Shown: in pieces, positions 23,942 to 30,206 of the stretch
Layout: every line of letters starts with the position of its first letter
Position numbering within the stretch: the stretch's first letter is position 1
IMG/VR virus record: IMGVR_UViG_3300021354_000223
Location: 1 to 39,006 of that record
Direction: 5' to 3' (one strand)
Source of the DNA: a virus
DNA length: 39,006 nt
The notes under the pieces: model-generated
Told to the model about the DNA's origin: nothing
The model's database searches: none
The model's input: only the letters and a program-made list of their open reading frames with translations
Program-made: the position numbers and the translations under genes

Positions 23942-24751
23942 TTACACTCCTTGTAATTGGGTTGCTCTTGCTTTGTATGATTGGGCTAGTGCTGGAGTAA
24001 TTCTTGCTCTACGAACCATGCCAGCCAACATTGTGTCTAGTGCTTCTTTAGCTGTGAACTGCTCTTTAAATGATTTAACTGCAACATGGTCTTGGGAATC
24101 AGCAACCATTCCGAATGTCAAGCGGATGTAGTTTTCTACTTTGTCTGCATCTGTTGTGCCGCTATGATGGCGAAACTCTACTGAACCCATACGAAAGAAT
24201 GATTGCAAGTTCAATTTGAGGTAGCGTGTGCTGAATACTTGACCTAGTTGGCGGACTGTTTTTGCTTTCTCAATATCACCGAACAAGACCGATTGTGATT
24301 CAACTGAAGTATTAGTCATGCTTCCGTAGAGTGAACCTACATAACGATTAGCTTGATTGCGACGGCTTGCTGGTTGAATTGAATCCATGCCAGCTTCAAA
24401 TTTTACAAAACGCTTGAACAAGTTGCGAAACTCTTTGATGCCCCAGTCTGTAACATTGTGATGAATGTGAAAGCCTGTTGATTGGTTTACTTCTGCACCG
24501 AGGGCTGTAATGATTTGGCACACTTTACGAATTGTTGCGATGCCTTCTTCGCCTTCAAGGATTGGGCTTACAACTTCAAAACCATCACGACCTTGAATTG
24601 AGCCGTCATGTTTGATTTGAAACTTGGTGTAATCGTTGCCGCTATATCCAGCACGAATAGCTGGAATGCCAGCGTTGTTAAGTGCATCAACAACTGTCTG
24701 ATTTGGAACATTGAAGCACTCTAGTTCTACTCCGAATTTGCTGTTAATCAT
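23942..24751 (-). CDS. Amidoligase (COOH-NH2 ligase family)
   Basis: A 269-residue protein that matches the amidoligase_2 family: FGVELECFN near the start, KHDGSI, FEVVSPIL, GFHIHHNVTDW and FFRMGSVEFRHHSGT in that order, the acidic and His/Arg residues of a glutamine-synthetase-like active site. Such enzymes join an amine to a carboxylate using ATP. ATG 24751 with its ACGAAAGGGT leader is preferred; a possible start at 24790 would lie in a hairpin-bearing leader. It is the first gene of an operon with three small proteins, GGCT, a membrane peptide and DUF932. Predicted activity: synthesis of a gamma-glutamyl-type amide on a small molecule, peptide or wall component. Confidence 0.85.
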   Translation of the reverse strand: MINSKFGVELECFNVPNQTVVDALNNAGIPAIRAGYSGNDYTKFQIKHDGSIQGRDGFEVVSPILEGEEGIATIRKVCQIITALGAEVNQSTGFHIHHNVTDWGIKEFRNLFKRFVKFEAGMDSIQPASRRNQANRYVGSLYGSMTNTSVESQSVLFGDIEKAKTVRQLGQVFSTRYLKLNLQSFFRMGSVEFRHHSGTTDADKVENYIRLTFGMVADSQDHVAVKSFKEQFTAKEALDTMLAGMVRRARITPALAQSYKARATQLQGV

Positions 24752-24796
24752 TTTGTACCCTTTCGTTGTTGGGGCTTTCGTATCGCCCATGTAGAT

Positions 24797-24824
24797 ATAA
24801 TACTCCTATGTAATACTTATGCAA
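24797..24824 (-). promoter_or_regulatory. Candidate promoter of the amidoligase operon
   Basis: Minus strand: -35 TTGCAT (24824-24819), 16-bp spacer, -10 TATTAT (24802-24797). The start point would be near 24790, followed by a leader with a small GGGC/GCCC hairpin and the ACGAAAGGGT ribosome-binding site of the amidoligase gene. Confidence 0.5.
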
Positions 24825-24899
24825 TATCTATGACAAATATATTTTTTCCCTTATAAATCAATGACTTAGAGGGCTGAGATACAGCTAGGAAGCCTATTC

Positions 24900-24916
24900 T
24901 GCCTATTTTTTAGGCA
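24900..24916. other. Short perfect hairpin in the non-coding region
   Basis: TGCCTA / TAGGCA with a five-base T (plus) or A (minus) loop. No T run follows it on the minus strand, so it is not a standard terminator. It lies between the three structured units and the amidoligase promoter; the rest of 24825-24943 is AT-rich without a gene. Confidence 0.5.
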
Positions 24917-24943
24917 AATATAAGGGTATGTCCTAATATAAAG

Positions 24944-25012
24944 GGTGGGTCTGTAAGCCACGAAAGGGTTTGGCAGTTTTTTGAGTGATGCCGCACTCGC
25001 CTACAGACCCAT
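24944..25012 (-). ncRNA. Structured non-coding unit C with sequence complementary to early ribosome-binding sites
   Basis: The minus strand forms a perfect 10-bp outer stem (TGGGTCTGTA / TACAGACCCA) enclosing a small hairpin (GAGTG / CACTC) and a stretch without clear pairing that contains CCCTTTCGTGG (24968-24958). That stretch is complementary to the ACGAAAGG ribosome-binding sites of four leftward early genes. No open frame with a start and ribosome-binding site is present. Transcription from the minus strand as a 3' UTR of the recombination operon is assumed, not shown. Confidence 0.5.
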
Positions 25013-25016
25013 TGAA

Positions 25017-25122
25017 GGTGGGCTACTCACTAATCAGGGAATCATCCTGAACTTTATATGTAACTGCTACTTACCCGAAGGAATAAAGGCTCTTTCAATT
25101 ACATACAAGTGTTTTCACCCAT
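25017..25122 (-). ncRNA. Structured non-coding unit A
   Basis: Minus-strand unit starting ATGGGTGAAAACACT and ending AGTGAGTAGCCCACC. Pairings visible by eye: TGGGT with GCCCA, CACT with AGTG, TATGTAA with TTACATA, and a hairpin TCAGG / CCTGA. It shares its start and end consensus (ATGGG...GTAGCCCACC) with unit B and the ATGGG/CCCACC borders with unit C; four-base linkers separate the units. Confidence 0.5.
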
Positions 25123-25126
25123 AGAT

Positions 25127-25225
25127 GGTGGGCTACTGATTGCCTTTACTTTTGTTATATGAATGCTTTGTGAGCAGATGTAACTTATTTACGCTACACC
25201 ATAACAAAATGCAACTTTCGCCCAT
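25127..25225 (-). ncRNA. Structured non-coding unit B
   Basis: Minus-strand unit starting ATGGGCGAAAGTTGC and ending GTAGCCCACC, lying directly behind the stop of the SSB-like gene. Pairings: TGGGC / GCCCA, GTTGC / GCAAT, a perfect 9-bp stem TTTTGTTAT / ATAACAAAA, and inside it two hairpins (TGTAGC / GTTACA with one G-U, and TGCT / AGCA), giving a three-way junction. The inner sequence differs from unit A although the borders are the same. Confidence 0.5.
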
Positions 25226-25231
25226 AACTAT

Positions 25232-25525
25232 TTAAAAAGGAATGTCGTCGTCCATTACTGCAACAGTCTTATTTGCATAATCTTTTGCAGACCTTGAAGT
25301 ATAGTCTGATGCTCCAGCCTCTTTGAAATTACTTTTTTCTTTTGGTTCTGCTAGAGTAATCCAACCATCCCAACCTACAGGCATCGAATCAATCTTAATT
25401 GCAAGACCGCCAGTTTGGGTTTCCATACATACACCCATTTTTAGCCATTTTGTCTTTTCGACACCATCAGGAGTTTTGTATGTCCCATTTTTTGCTATTA
25501 CATCATATTTAATCGCCATAGCCAT
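25232..25525 (-). CDS. Small SSB-like protein with DDDIPF tail
   Basis: A 97-residue protein ending DDDIPF, identical to the last six residues of E. coli SSB, the docking peptide for replication and repair proteins. The body (KYDVIAKNGTYKTPDGVEKT, then KWLKMGVCMETQTGGLAIKI) is strand-rich with aromatic residues, compatible with a small OB-type domain, but I cannot assign it to the standard SSB family. It is coupled to the exonuclease gene by a 17-bp overlap. A second ATG at 25519 is possible. It probably binds phage single strands made by the exonuclease and ERF protein. Confidence 0.72.
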   Translation of the reverse strand: MAMAIKYDVIAKNGTYKTPDGVEKTKWLKMGVCMETQTGGLAIKIDSMPVGWDGWITLAEPKEKSNFKEAGASDYTSRSAKDYANKTVAVMDDDIPF

Positions 25526-26192
25526 CTCTCTCTTTCTGTTTAAATAAACTTACTTCTTCTTCAACTTCTGCCAAAAACTTTAATACTTCTATTTCCATGT
25601 TGGAAATATATTCATCATCTCTATCAACTCTCTTGCAAAAGAATTGAATGTTATGAGGAAGTCTAGGGTCATAACTTACAAAGTCGCACCATTGTCTATT
25701 CATAGTCCACATCTGCATCTGCATCTGAGAATAATAGACTTTTGGAGCTTCACCTGATTTTAGGGTTTGCAGATGTGTCTTAGTATGAGGGCATTTAATT
25801 TCAATCAATCCATCCGTGCCAATCATGCCGTCAGGACTAGCCCCTACCCATTGAAGGGTTGGGTGCTTAACAAATCCAGTTTGGTCTACAGTAACCCCGT
25901 AAATCAGTTCATAGGTCATTCTTGCTTCTGCTTCTGTCTCCACTCCCCACAACATAGAATCATTGGAAAAACTTTCTTGAATAAGACCAGTCATTCTTTC
26001 TGTAATAATTCTCCACTTGTAGGAATCACGCATCTTAGACTCCCCGCCTTTACCTTTGGCAAGTATGTCAGATACGCTACCAGCAGAAACATGACCTAGT
26101 TTTTCCAGCTTCCAAGCATCTGTACCCTGTTCTGCAAGACCGATAGTGATAACGCAATCATTAGGCTCTAATGTCTTAGTAATAGAAATCAT
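25509..26192 (-). CDS. YqaJ/lambda-exonuclease-type recombination nuclease
   Basis: A 227-residue PD-(D/E)XK nuclease. GASPDGMIG (D121) and GLIEIKCP (E131, K133) form the catalytic motif, preceded by the helix GVETEAEARMTYEL (E85), as in lambda exonuclease/YqaJ proteins. A 'YYSQMQMQMWTMNRQWCDFV' segment is the usual Gln-rich helix and strand after the active site. It degrades one strand of DNA ends to make 3' overhangs for the ERF annealing protein. Its start forms an ATGA overlap with the 57-residue gene. Confidence 0.9.
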   Translation of the reverse strand: MISITKTLEPNDCVITIGLAEQGTDAWKLEKLGHVSAGSVSDILAKGKGGESKMRDSYKWRIITERMTGLIQESFSNDSMLWGVETEAEARMTYELIYGVTVDQTGFVKHPTLQWVGASPDGMIGTDGLIEIKCPHTKTHLQTLKSGEAPKVYYSQMQMQMWTMNRQWCDFVSYDPRLPHNIQFFCKRVDRDDEYISNMEIEVLKFLAEVEEEVSLFKQKERDGYGD

Positions 26193-26362
26193 TGTTTAGC
26201 CTCATTGATAGCCGCACAATTTCGCACCTTAAACCATTTGGTCTGAAATTCAGCAATCTCAGATGGCGGCACAAATCCGTGCTTCTTTAATGTCTCTAAT
26301 ACATTGGTTTTGGCAGAAGGAATATATTTCCTATTGATATCAGTAAGATTAGGTGTCCTCAT
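26189..26362 (-). CDS. 57-residue protein between ERF and exonuclease genes
   Basis: Starts MRTPNLTDINRKYIPSAKTN and ends INEAKQ. Its ATG overlaps the ERF stop (ATGA), and its stop overlaps the exonuclease start (ATGA). Such double coupling argues for a genuine gene. It is short, basic and helical, with no known motif. A role in bridging the annealing protein and nuclease is possible but untested. Confidence 0.75.
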   Translation of the reverse strand: MRTPNLTDINRKYIPSAKTNVLETLKKHGFVPPSEIAEFQTKWFKVRNCAAINEAKQ

Positions 26363-26931
26363 TCTGTAGCCTCCAATTCTTTTCTACGAGTTAATGCCGA
26401 TTGGTTGATAACTTTTTTAGCATTGAAATCACTACCGCACAAAATTATTGCCTGTTCCCATAAACCTTTTAAAGCATCTATTTCCGTACAATCTTGAATA
26501 TAAGTCTTATATTTATTTAACAATTCAATGCTTACGGCTGGGACACGGGTTGCTTCTGCATCATCATCAGCTTGGTACAGACCGCAGATTGCCGCCAGCG
26601 AATACCTACGCAAATAAGTAAGACAACTGCCATAGCCTTGAGGGTCTTGTTTTGGCAGAGGGCAAGTAGCCGTATCTTCAATCCACTCTCCTGATTCATG
26701 CAATAGCCTAGTGGTGAGATGTAACTTTCCGTCTTCGCTAGGTGTAGGCATCTGCAAGAAAACAATTCCAGCTTCATTAAGGGCTGGTTTTACCGCATCA
26801 ATGACTGAGGATAGGTCAGCATAGGTGTTTTTAAAATGAGGGTTCTTAGAGTTAGTATTTGCAAATGTAATAGCTTTTTGAGCATTTAGTAAAGCTATAG
26901 ATATTTTTGAGATTGTTTCTGTAGTTTTCAT
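26359..26931 (-). CDS. erf: ERF-family single-strand annealing protein
   Basis: A 190-residue protein with the ERF pattern: NPHFKNTYADLSSVIDAVKP, then LNEAGIVFLQMPTP and DPQGYGSCLTYLRRYSLAAI followed by CGLYQADDDAE. The 'QayGsalTY.rRY.l....gl...dDdd' block is diagnostic. ERF proteins (P22 prototype) anneal complementary strands for recombination and genome circularisation. It pairs with the exonuclease two genes downstream. Confidence 0.93.
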   Translation of the reverse strand: MKTTETISKISIALLNAQKAITFANTNSKNPHFKNTYADLSSVIDAVKPALNEAGIVFLQMPTPSEDGKLHLTTRLLHESGEWIEDTATCPLPKQDPQGYGSCLTYLRRYSLAAICGLYQADDDAEATRVPAVSIELLNKYKTYIQDCTEIDALKGLWEQAIILCGSDFNAKKVINQSALTRRKELEATE

Positions 26932-26940
26932 GTCTTTTCC

Positions 26941-27246
26941 TTAGTCGTATAAATTGCCTGAACACAAATCTTCTTCAGCGTGTTTTGTAGCGATGTTTTC
27001 CATGTATTCATAAGCCATGCAATACAATTTTCTACCTAGTGCCGCATAGTCAATGTCAGGCATCTGCAAAATAGTTTCCACAGATTCAACATCTGATTTT
27101 TTAGCCTCACAAATTCCTTCTGAAAAATTTGAGTATGTGCTTGGGTTGTAATCTTCTTTCATCAACTCAGCAACTCTATTTTCTATTAAATCGCCATCAT
27201 CATTATCTTCAGGTTCGTAATACCTGTCGTGCATGGACATTCCCAT
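26941..27246 (-). CDS. Acidic protein of unknown function, 101 residues
   Basis: The first gene of the leftward early operon, starting MGMSMHDRYYEPEDNDDGDL. It has a very acidic N-terminus and a helical C-terminus (YAALGRKLYCMAYEYMENIA). The leader CACGAAAGGAATC gives a good ribosome-binding site. Being first after the strongest early promoter, it may act on the host, but no motif supports a function. Confidence 0.7.
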   Translation of the reverse strand: MGMSMHDRYYEPEDNDDGDLIENRVAELMKEDYNPSTYSNFSEGICEAKKSDVESVETILQMPDIDYAALGRKLYCMAYEYMENIATKHAEEDLCSGNLYD

Positions 27247-27293
27247 TTTGATTCCTTTCGTGAATCGGCTTGCGTTATTGCCAGCCTGTATGT

Positions 27294-27322
27294 ATGATAG
27301 CGGCTTATAATACCTATGTCAA
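27294..27322 (-). promoter_or_regulatory. Leftward early promoter
   Basis: Minus strand: -35 TTGACA (27322-27317), 17-bp spacer, -10 TATCAT (27299-27294). Very close to the sigma-70 consensus. The start near 27287 gives a ~40-base leader ahead of the 101-residue gene. It should drive the recombination operon and possibly the three structured units behind it. Confidence 0.78.
27306..27311 (+). promoter_or_regulatory. Possible rightward -10 element TATAAT
   Basis: A perfect TATAAT lies within the spacer of the leftward promoter, 19 bases before the RusA ATG. No good -35 is present at standard spacing, so it may be weak or need an activator. Overlap would make the two directions compete. Confidence 0.4.
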
Positions 27323-27329
27323 ATCCTAT

Positions 27330-27677
27330 ATGAAAACTCTTGCAATCCCTTATCCACCAAGCGTCAATACCTATTGGGGCTTTAAAGGGCATAGGCGGTT
27401 TTTAACCCCTAAAGCTAATCAGTTTAAAAGTGCAGTAGCTCAAATAGTGAGCGACCAACAAATAAAGTTTGGCAATCAACGGCTGGAAATAAGTATTACA
27501 CTTTACCCGCCTGACCGCAGAATTCGTGATATTGATAATGTAATCAAGAGCACTCTAGATGCTTTAGTTAGTGCAGATGCATTTGAAGATGATTCTTTAA
27601 TTGATGTGTTACTAATCCAGCGAGGGGAATTGGTAAAAGGTGGCAAGGCTTTAGTTACTATAAAAGTTTTAGATTAG
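27330..27677 (+). CDS. rusA: RusA-family Holliday junction resolvase
   Basis: A 115-residue protein. PYPPSVNTYWG at the start and PPDRRIRDIDNVIKSTLDAL followed by FEDDSLI are the RusA signatures: Asp67, Asp69, Lys73 and Asp88 correspond to the E. coli RusA residues D70, D72, K76 and D91. ATG 27330 fits the family start; in-frame upstream codons would overlap the promoter. The ribosome-binding site is weak. It resolves branched DNA before packaging. Confidence 0.92.
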   Translation: MKTLAIPYPPSVNTYWGFKGHRRFLTPKANQFKSAVAQIVSDQQIKFGNQRLEISITLYPPDRRIRDIDNVIKSTLDALVSADAFEDDSLIDVLLIQRGELVKGGKALVTIKVLD

Positions 27678-27714
27678 AGCTTGCAGTATTACAGCACCAC
27701 CACTATCATAGTTA

Positions 27715-27767
27715 TGTTGGGCTAGGGTAGCCCCCGAAAATTCATCTAGTCAATGAACAGCCCAACA
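27715..27767 (+). promoter_or_regulatory. Alternative hairpin leader of the DUF1376 gene
   Basis: Two exclusive structures can be drawn: a hairpin GGGCTA (27719-27724) / TAGCCC (27728-27733), or a longer stem TGTTGGGCT (27715-27723) / AGCCCAACA (27759-27767) enclosing TTCAT / ATGAA. The sequence CCCTTTTA follows. This looks like a terminator/antiterminator or attenuator switch in the 125-bp gap between RusA and DUF1376, in which no gene is seen. Confidence 0.5.
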
Positions 27768-27801
27768 CCCTTTTATAGACTGACCTTTGACGAAGGATTG
27801 T

Positions 27802-28536
27802 ATGAATTTTTATCCATTCCATGTAGGCGATTACATAAGCCACACAAGCCATCTTACAGATGAAGAAGATTTGGCTTATAGGCGGATGCTGGATTTGTAT
27901 TACCATACCGAGCAAACTTTTAAAGATGAATACTTTGTAGCTAGGAGAGCTAAGACTACTCCAGCTATAGCATTGGTATTGCTAGATGAATTTTTTGATA
28001 AGCAATCAGATGGTTGGCATAACAAGAGAGCAGATGAAGAAATTGCACGATATAGAGCCATGCAAGAGGGTGGTCGTAAAGGGGCGGCATTAAGGTGGCA
28101 TAAGCCTAGCGATAGCCCCCCTACTCCACCCCTAATGCAAACCAAGAACCAAGAACCAAGAACCATTAACCATATTAAAAACATACCCATCCCTGAAGGG
28201 ATGAATGTAATAGTATGGAGTGATTACTTAAAATTAAGAAACAAGCAGAAGAAGCCGCTTACTGAAACAGCCGTAAAAGGATTACAGCGTGAAGCAGATA
28301 AAGCGAAGATGAAGTTAGTAGATGTATTAGAAATTTGCTGTGAAAGAGGTTGGATAGGATTTAAAGCTGAATGGGTGGATTCTAAGCAAACTACCAAAAC
28401 CAACAATCAAGCATGGAGGACTGACGATAACTTGATGATGGCTAAAGCGAATGAACTGGGTCTGCATACGATAGGACTTCAGAGGTATGACATTATAAAC
28501 AAGATAGATGCTACTTTAAGGAGCAGAGGATTATGA
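27802..28536 (+). CDS. DUF1376 / YdaU-type replication-associated protein
   Basis: A 244-residue protein. MNFYPFHVGDYISHTSHLTD, then EEDLAYRRMLDLYYHTE is the diagnostic DUF1376 start; residues 1-~85 form this domain. A Pro/Asn-rich linker (~95-125) leads to a helical C-terminal region (~130-240) that may bind DNA or a helicase loader. ATG 27802 with GAAGGA upstream is chosen over a TTG at 27787. Related proteins are treated as replication initiators in lambdoid phages. It is the only replication-type gene in the window. Confidence 0.85.
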   Translation: MNFYPFHVGDYISHTSHLTDEEDLAYRRMLDLYYHTEQTFKDEYFVARRAKTTPAIALVLLDEFFDKQSDGWHNKRADEEIARYRAMQEGGRKGAALRWHKPSDSPPTPPLMQTKNQEPRTINHIKNIPIPEGMNVIVWSDYLKLRNKQKKPLTETAVKGLQREADKAKMKLVDVLEICCERGWIGFKAEWVDSKQTTKTNNQAWRTDDNLMMAKANELGLHTIGLQRYDIINKIDATLRSRGL

Positions 28537-28952
28537 CTAACAGAAACACTACATTAGAATTATGCGAAAAATTATTGGCAGTAAGAGATAACTTTCCATT
28601 AACTTCAGAACACAATAAATTATTTACAGATATATCAAATTACATGAGGGGATTGGATTTTGATATTGAAAGTTTAGAAACAACAGGAGCAAAAGTAGAA
28701 AAAGTAAGCAAAGAAGAATCAAAATTGCTCAAAACAATAACTAAACAAAAAAAGGAATTACAAGCACTAAAAAATGAAGTAGAAGCATTAGGCTGGTCAA
28801 TACATTATTTCCGCCAAAAAATCAAAACAGCTTGGTGGGTGCTGACCGATATAAAAACTCAAGATTTAAGTCCTGAAATTTATTTGAATGTTGTAGCCCA
28901 ATCTTTGCAAGATATAGCTTATGAAGTAATGGATGAGGATGAATCAAAATGA
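28533..28952 (+). CDS. Coiled-coil protein of unknown function
   Basis: A 139-residue protein. Residues ~45-90 form a Lys/Glu-rich coiled coil (KVSKEESKLLKTITKQKKEL), followed by a Trp-rich helical part (FRQKIKTAWWVLTDIKTQDL). It starts with an ATGA overlap to the DUF1376 gene, so it is co-translated. No enzyme motif is seen. Confidence 0.75.
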   Translation: MTNRNTTLELCEKLLAVRDNFPLTSEHNKLFTDISNYMRGLDFDIESLETTGAKVEKVSKEESKLLKTITKQKKELQALKNEVEALGWSIHYFRQKIKTAWWVLTDIKTQDLSPEIYLNVVAQSLQDIAYEVMDEDESK

Positions 28953-29284
28953 TGAATGATGATATTTCCCCATTTAAAGCGTTAGACTTTATAAGAGATA
29001 ACGCACCAGCCTACGCAGAAGCTAAAGCAAATGTAATATATATGACGGAATATAGAAAAACCATCAAAGCCGATTTAATGGTCAGATGCGTAAATATGAC
29101 GCTAGGTGATAAAGAGTCGTATGCCTACTCTCACCCTGAGTATAAATTGCACTTGGATGCCCTAAAACAAGCCATAGTGCAAGCGGAGAAAATTCGATGG
29201 CTCATGGTAGCCGCAGAAGCTAAAATTGAAGTATGGCGGAGTCTAGAGTCTTCTGCACGGGCAGAGGGAAGAAGCACTCAATGA
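28949..29284 (+). CDS. Helical protein of unknown function, 111 residues
   Basis: Starts MMNDDISPFKALDFIRDNAP and is helical with many Ala and Lys residues, including RKTIKADLMVRCVN. Proteins of this type with 'A.a.A...y......K...A' patterns are common beside phage recombination genes. It shares ATGA overlaps with both neighbours. Function unknown. Confidence 0.75.
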   Translation: MMNDDISPFKALDFIRDNAPAYAEAKANVIYMTEYRKTIKADLMVRCVNMTLGDKESYAYSHPEYKLHLDALKQAIVQAEKIRWLMVAAEAKIEVWRSLESSARAEGRSTQ

Positions 29285-29760
29285 GAATTTACCTCACACA
29301 AGAGGAAATACGAATTGTAAGATTTATGGGTAAAGCTCGTAGAGATAATGCTCAAAAATTTAACAAAGATAAACAAATATCAGACCAAGACCCTTATCAA
29401 ATAGATATAGATGGATTTATGGGTGAGTTTATTGTGGCTAAAGCATTAAATGTAATGCCTGATTTTGAGCTTACTGCAAAGAAAAAAGACTATGATTTAA
29501 TTGATGCAGAAGGAAATAAAATTGATGTTAAATCAAGCCGCATAGATAACATAAAATTACGCATAACCGAATACCACAATAAAAGCCCATGCGATATATA
29601 TGTGTTATGTATTGTGGATGATTTAGGCGGTGATATAAGATGCTGGAGTAGTTGGGAAAAGATTAAAAGTATTGCTGACATTGAACAAAAAAGAGATAGA
29701 TTCGGAAATATAGCTACTTGTTATGCAATAAGCCAATATCATCTACCAAAGTATGAATAA
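29281..29760 (+). CDS. Predicted PD-(D/E)XK nuclease
   Basis: A 159-residue protein. The motif order is a helix with GEFIVAKAL (E49), then DYDLIDAEGNKIDVKSS (D72, D82, K84), which fits a restriction-like nuclease core: E...D...(D/E)xK. Later strands (CDIYVLCIVDD) complete the fold. ATG 29281 forms an ATGA overlap with the preceding gene and is preferred to an in-frame start at 29233. Target unknown; it could process recombination intermediates or attack host DNA. Confidence 0.72.
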   Translation: MRIYLTQEEIRIVRFMGKARRDNAQKFNKDKQISDQDPYQIDIDGFMGEFIVAKALNVMPDFELTAKKKDYDLIDAEGNKIDVKSSRIDNIKLRITEYHNKSPCDIYVLCIVDDLGGDIRCWSSWEKIKSIADIEQKRDRFGNIATCYAISQYHLPKYE

Positions 29761-30052
29761 AAAAGAAAAAGATAACTATGCTAAATTGGCACGATTGGGC
29801 TGTATTTTGTGCCAATGCAACGGCATACGAGAAACAGATGATTCTCCAACAGAGATGCACCACATCAGAAGATACGGAGGAAAACGAATCCTTGCTCCTA
29901 TCATCCCTCTATGTGCAGAGCATCATAGACTTGGAAATTCCAGTATTCACGCACTTGGACATAAAGGATTTGCAAAATACTGGGGTTTGTCTGAAGAAGA
30001 TTTATTAGAAAAAGTAAAAGAAATATTAGGAGAAAAAAATGGACATATCTAA
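29753..30052 (+). CDS. Ref-like HNH nuclease
   Basis: A 99-residue protein. It has CILCQC at 17-22, MHHIRR (35-40), PLCAEHHRLGNSSIHALGHK (52-71) and FAKYWGLSEEDLL, in the order seen in phage P1 Ref (recombination enhancement function), a RecA-dependent HNH nuclease. It overlaps the preceding nuclease gene by 8 bp. Together with RusA and ERF it completes a phage recombination set. Confidence 0.82.
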   Translation: MNKKEKDNYAKLARLGCILCQCNGIRETDDSPTEMHHIRRYGGKRILAPIIPLCAEHHRLGNSSIHALGHKGFAKYWGLSEEDLLEKVKEILGEKNGHI

Positions 30053-30206
30053 ATTGCTTATTGATGCAACATTAGTTGTAAAACTAATGAAAGAAAAAAG
30101 TAGTGCAAAATCTAATGAAAATTTATATGGAATTGAGATGGATGCAAGGGCATTAAGACAAATTTCTAATGACATACTTACATGGGTAGAAACTTCTAGG
30201 AAGTAA
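30039..30206 (+). CDS. Small protein of unknown function, 55 residues
   Basis: Starts at ATG 30039 with AGGAG about seven bases upstream, overlapping the Ref-like gene by 14 bp. Sequence begins MDISKLLIDATLVVKLMKEK and is helical. It is the last rightward gene; its 3' end overlaps that of the endolysin gene on the other strand by 11 bp, so the two transcription units converge here with almost no spacer. Confidence 0.7.
   Translation: MDISKLLIDATLVVKLMKEKSSAKSNENLYGIEMDARALRQISNDILTWVETSRK

Noticed and set aside
24900-24916. Hairpin as rho-independent terminator
   Set aside because: The stem is only 6 bp and AT-rich, and no T run follows on the minus strand.
30192-30204. ACTTC-TAG-GAAGT hairpin as bidirectional terminator at the convergence point
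   Set aside because: Only 5 bp with a 3-base loop and no flanking T run; lies within the coding end of two genes.
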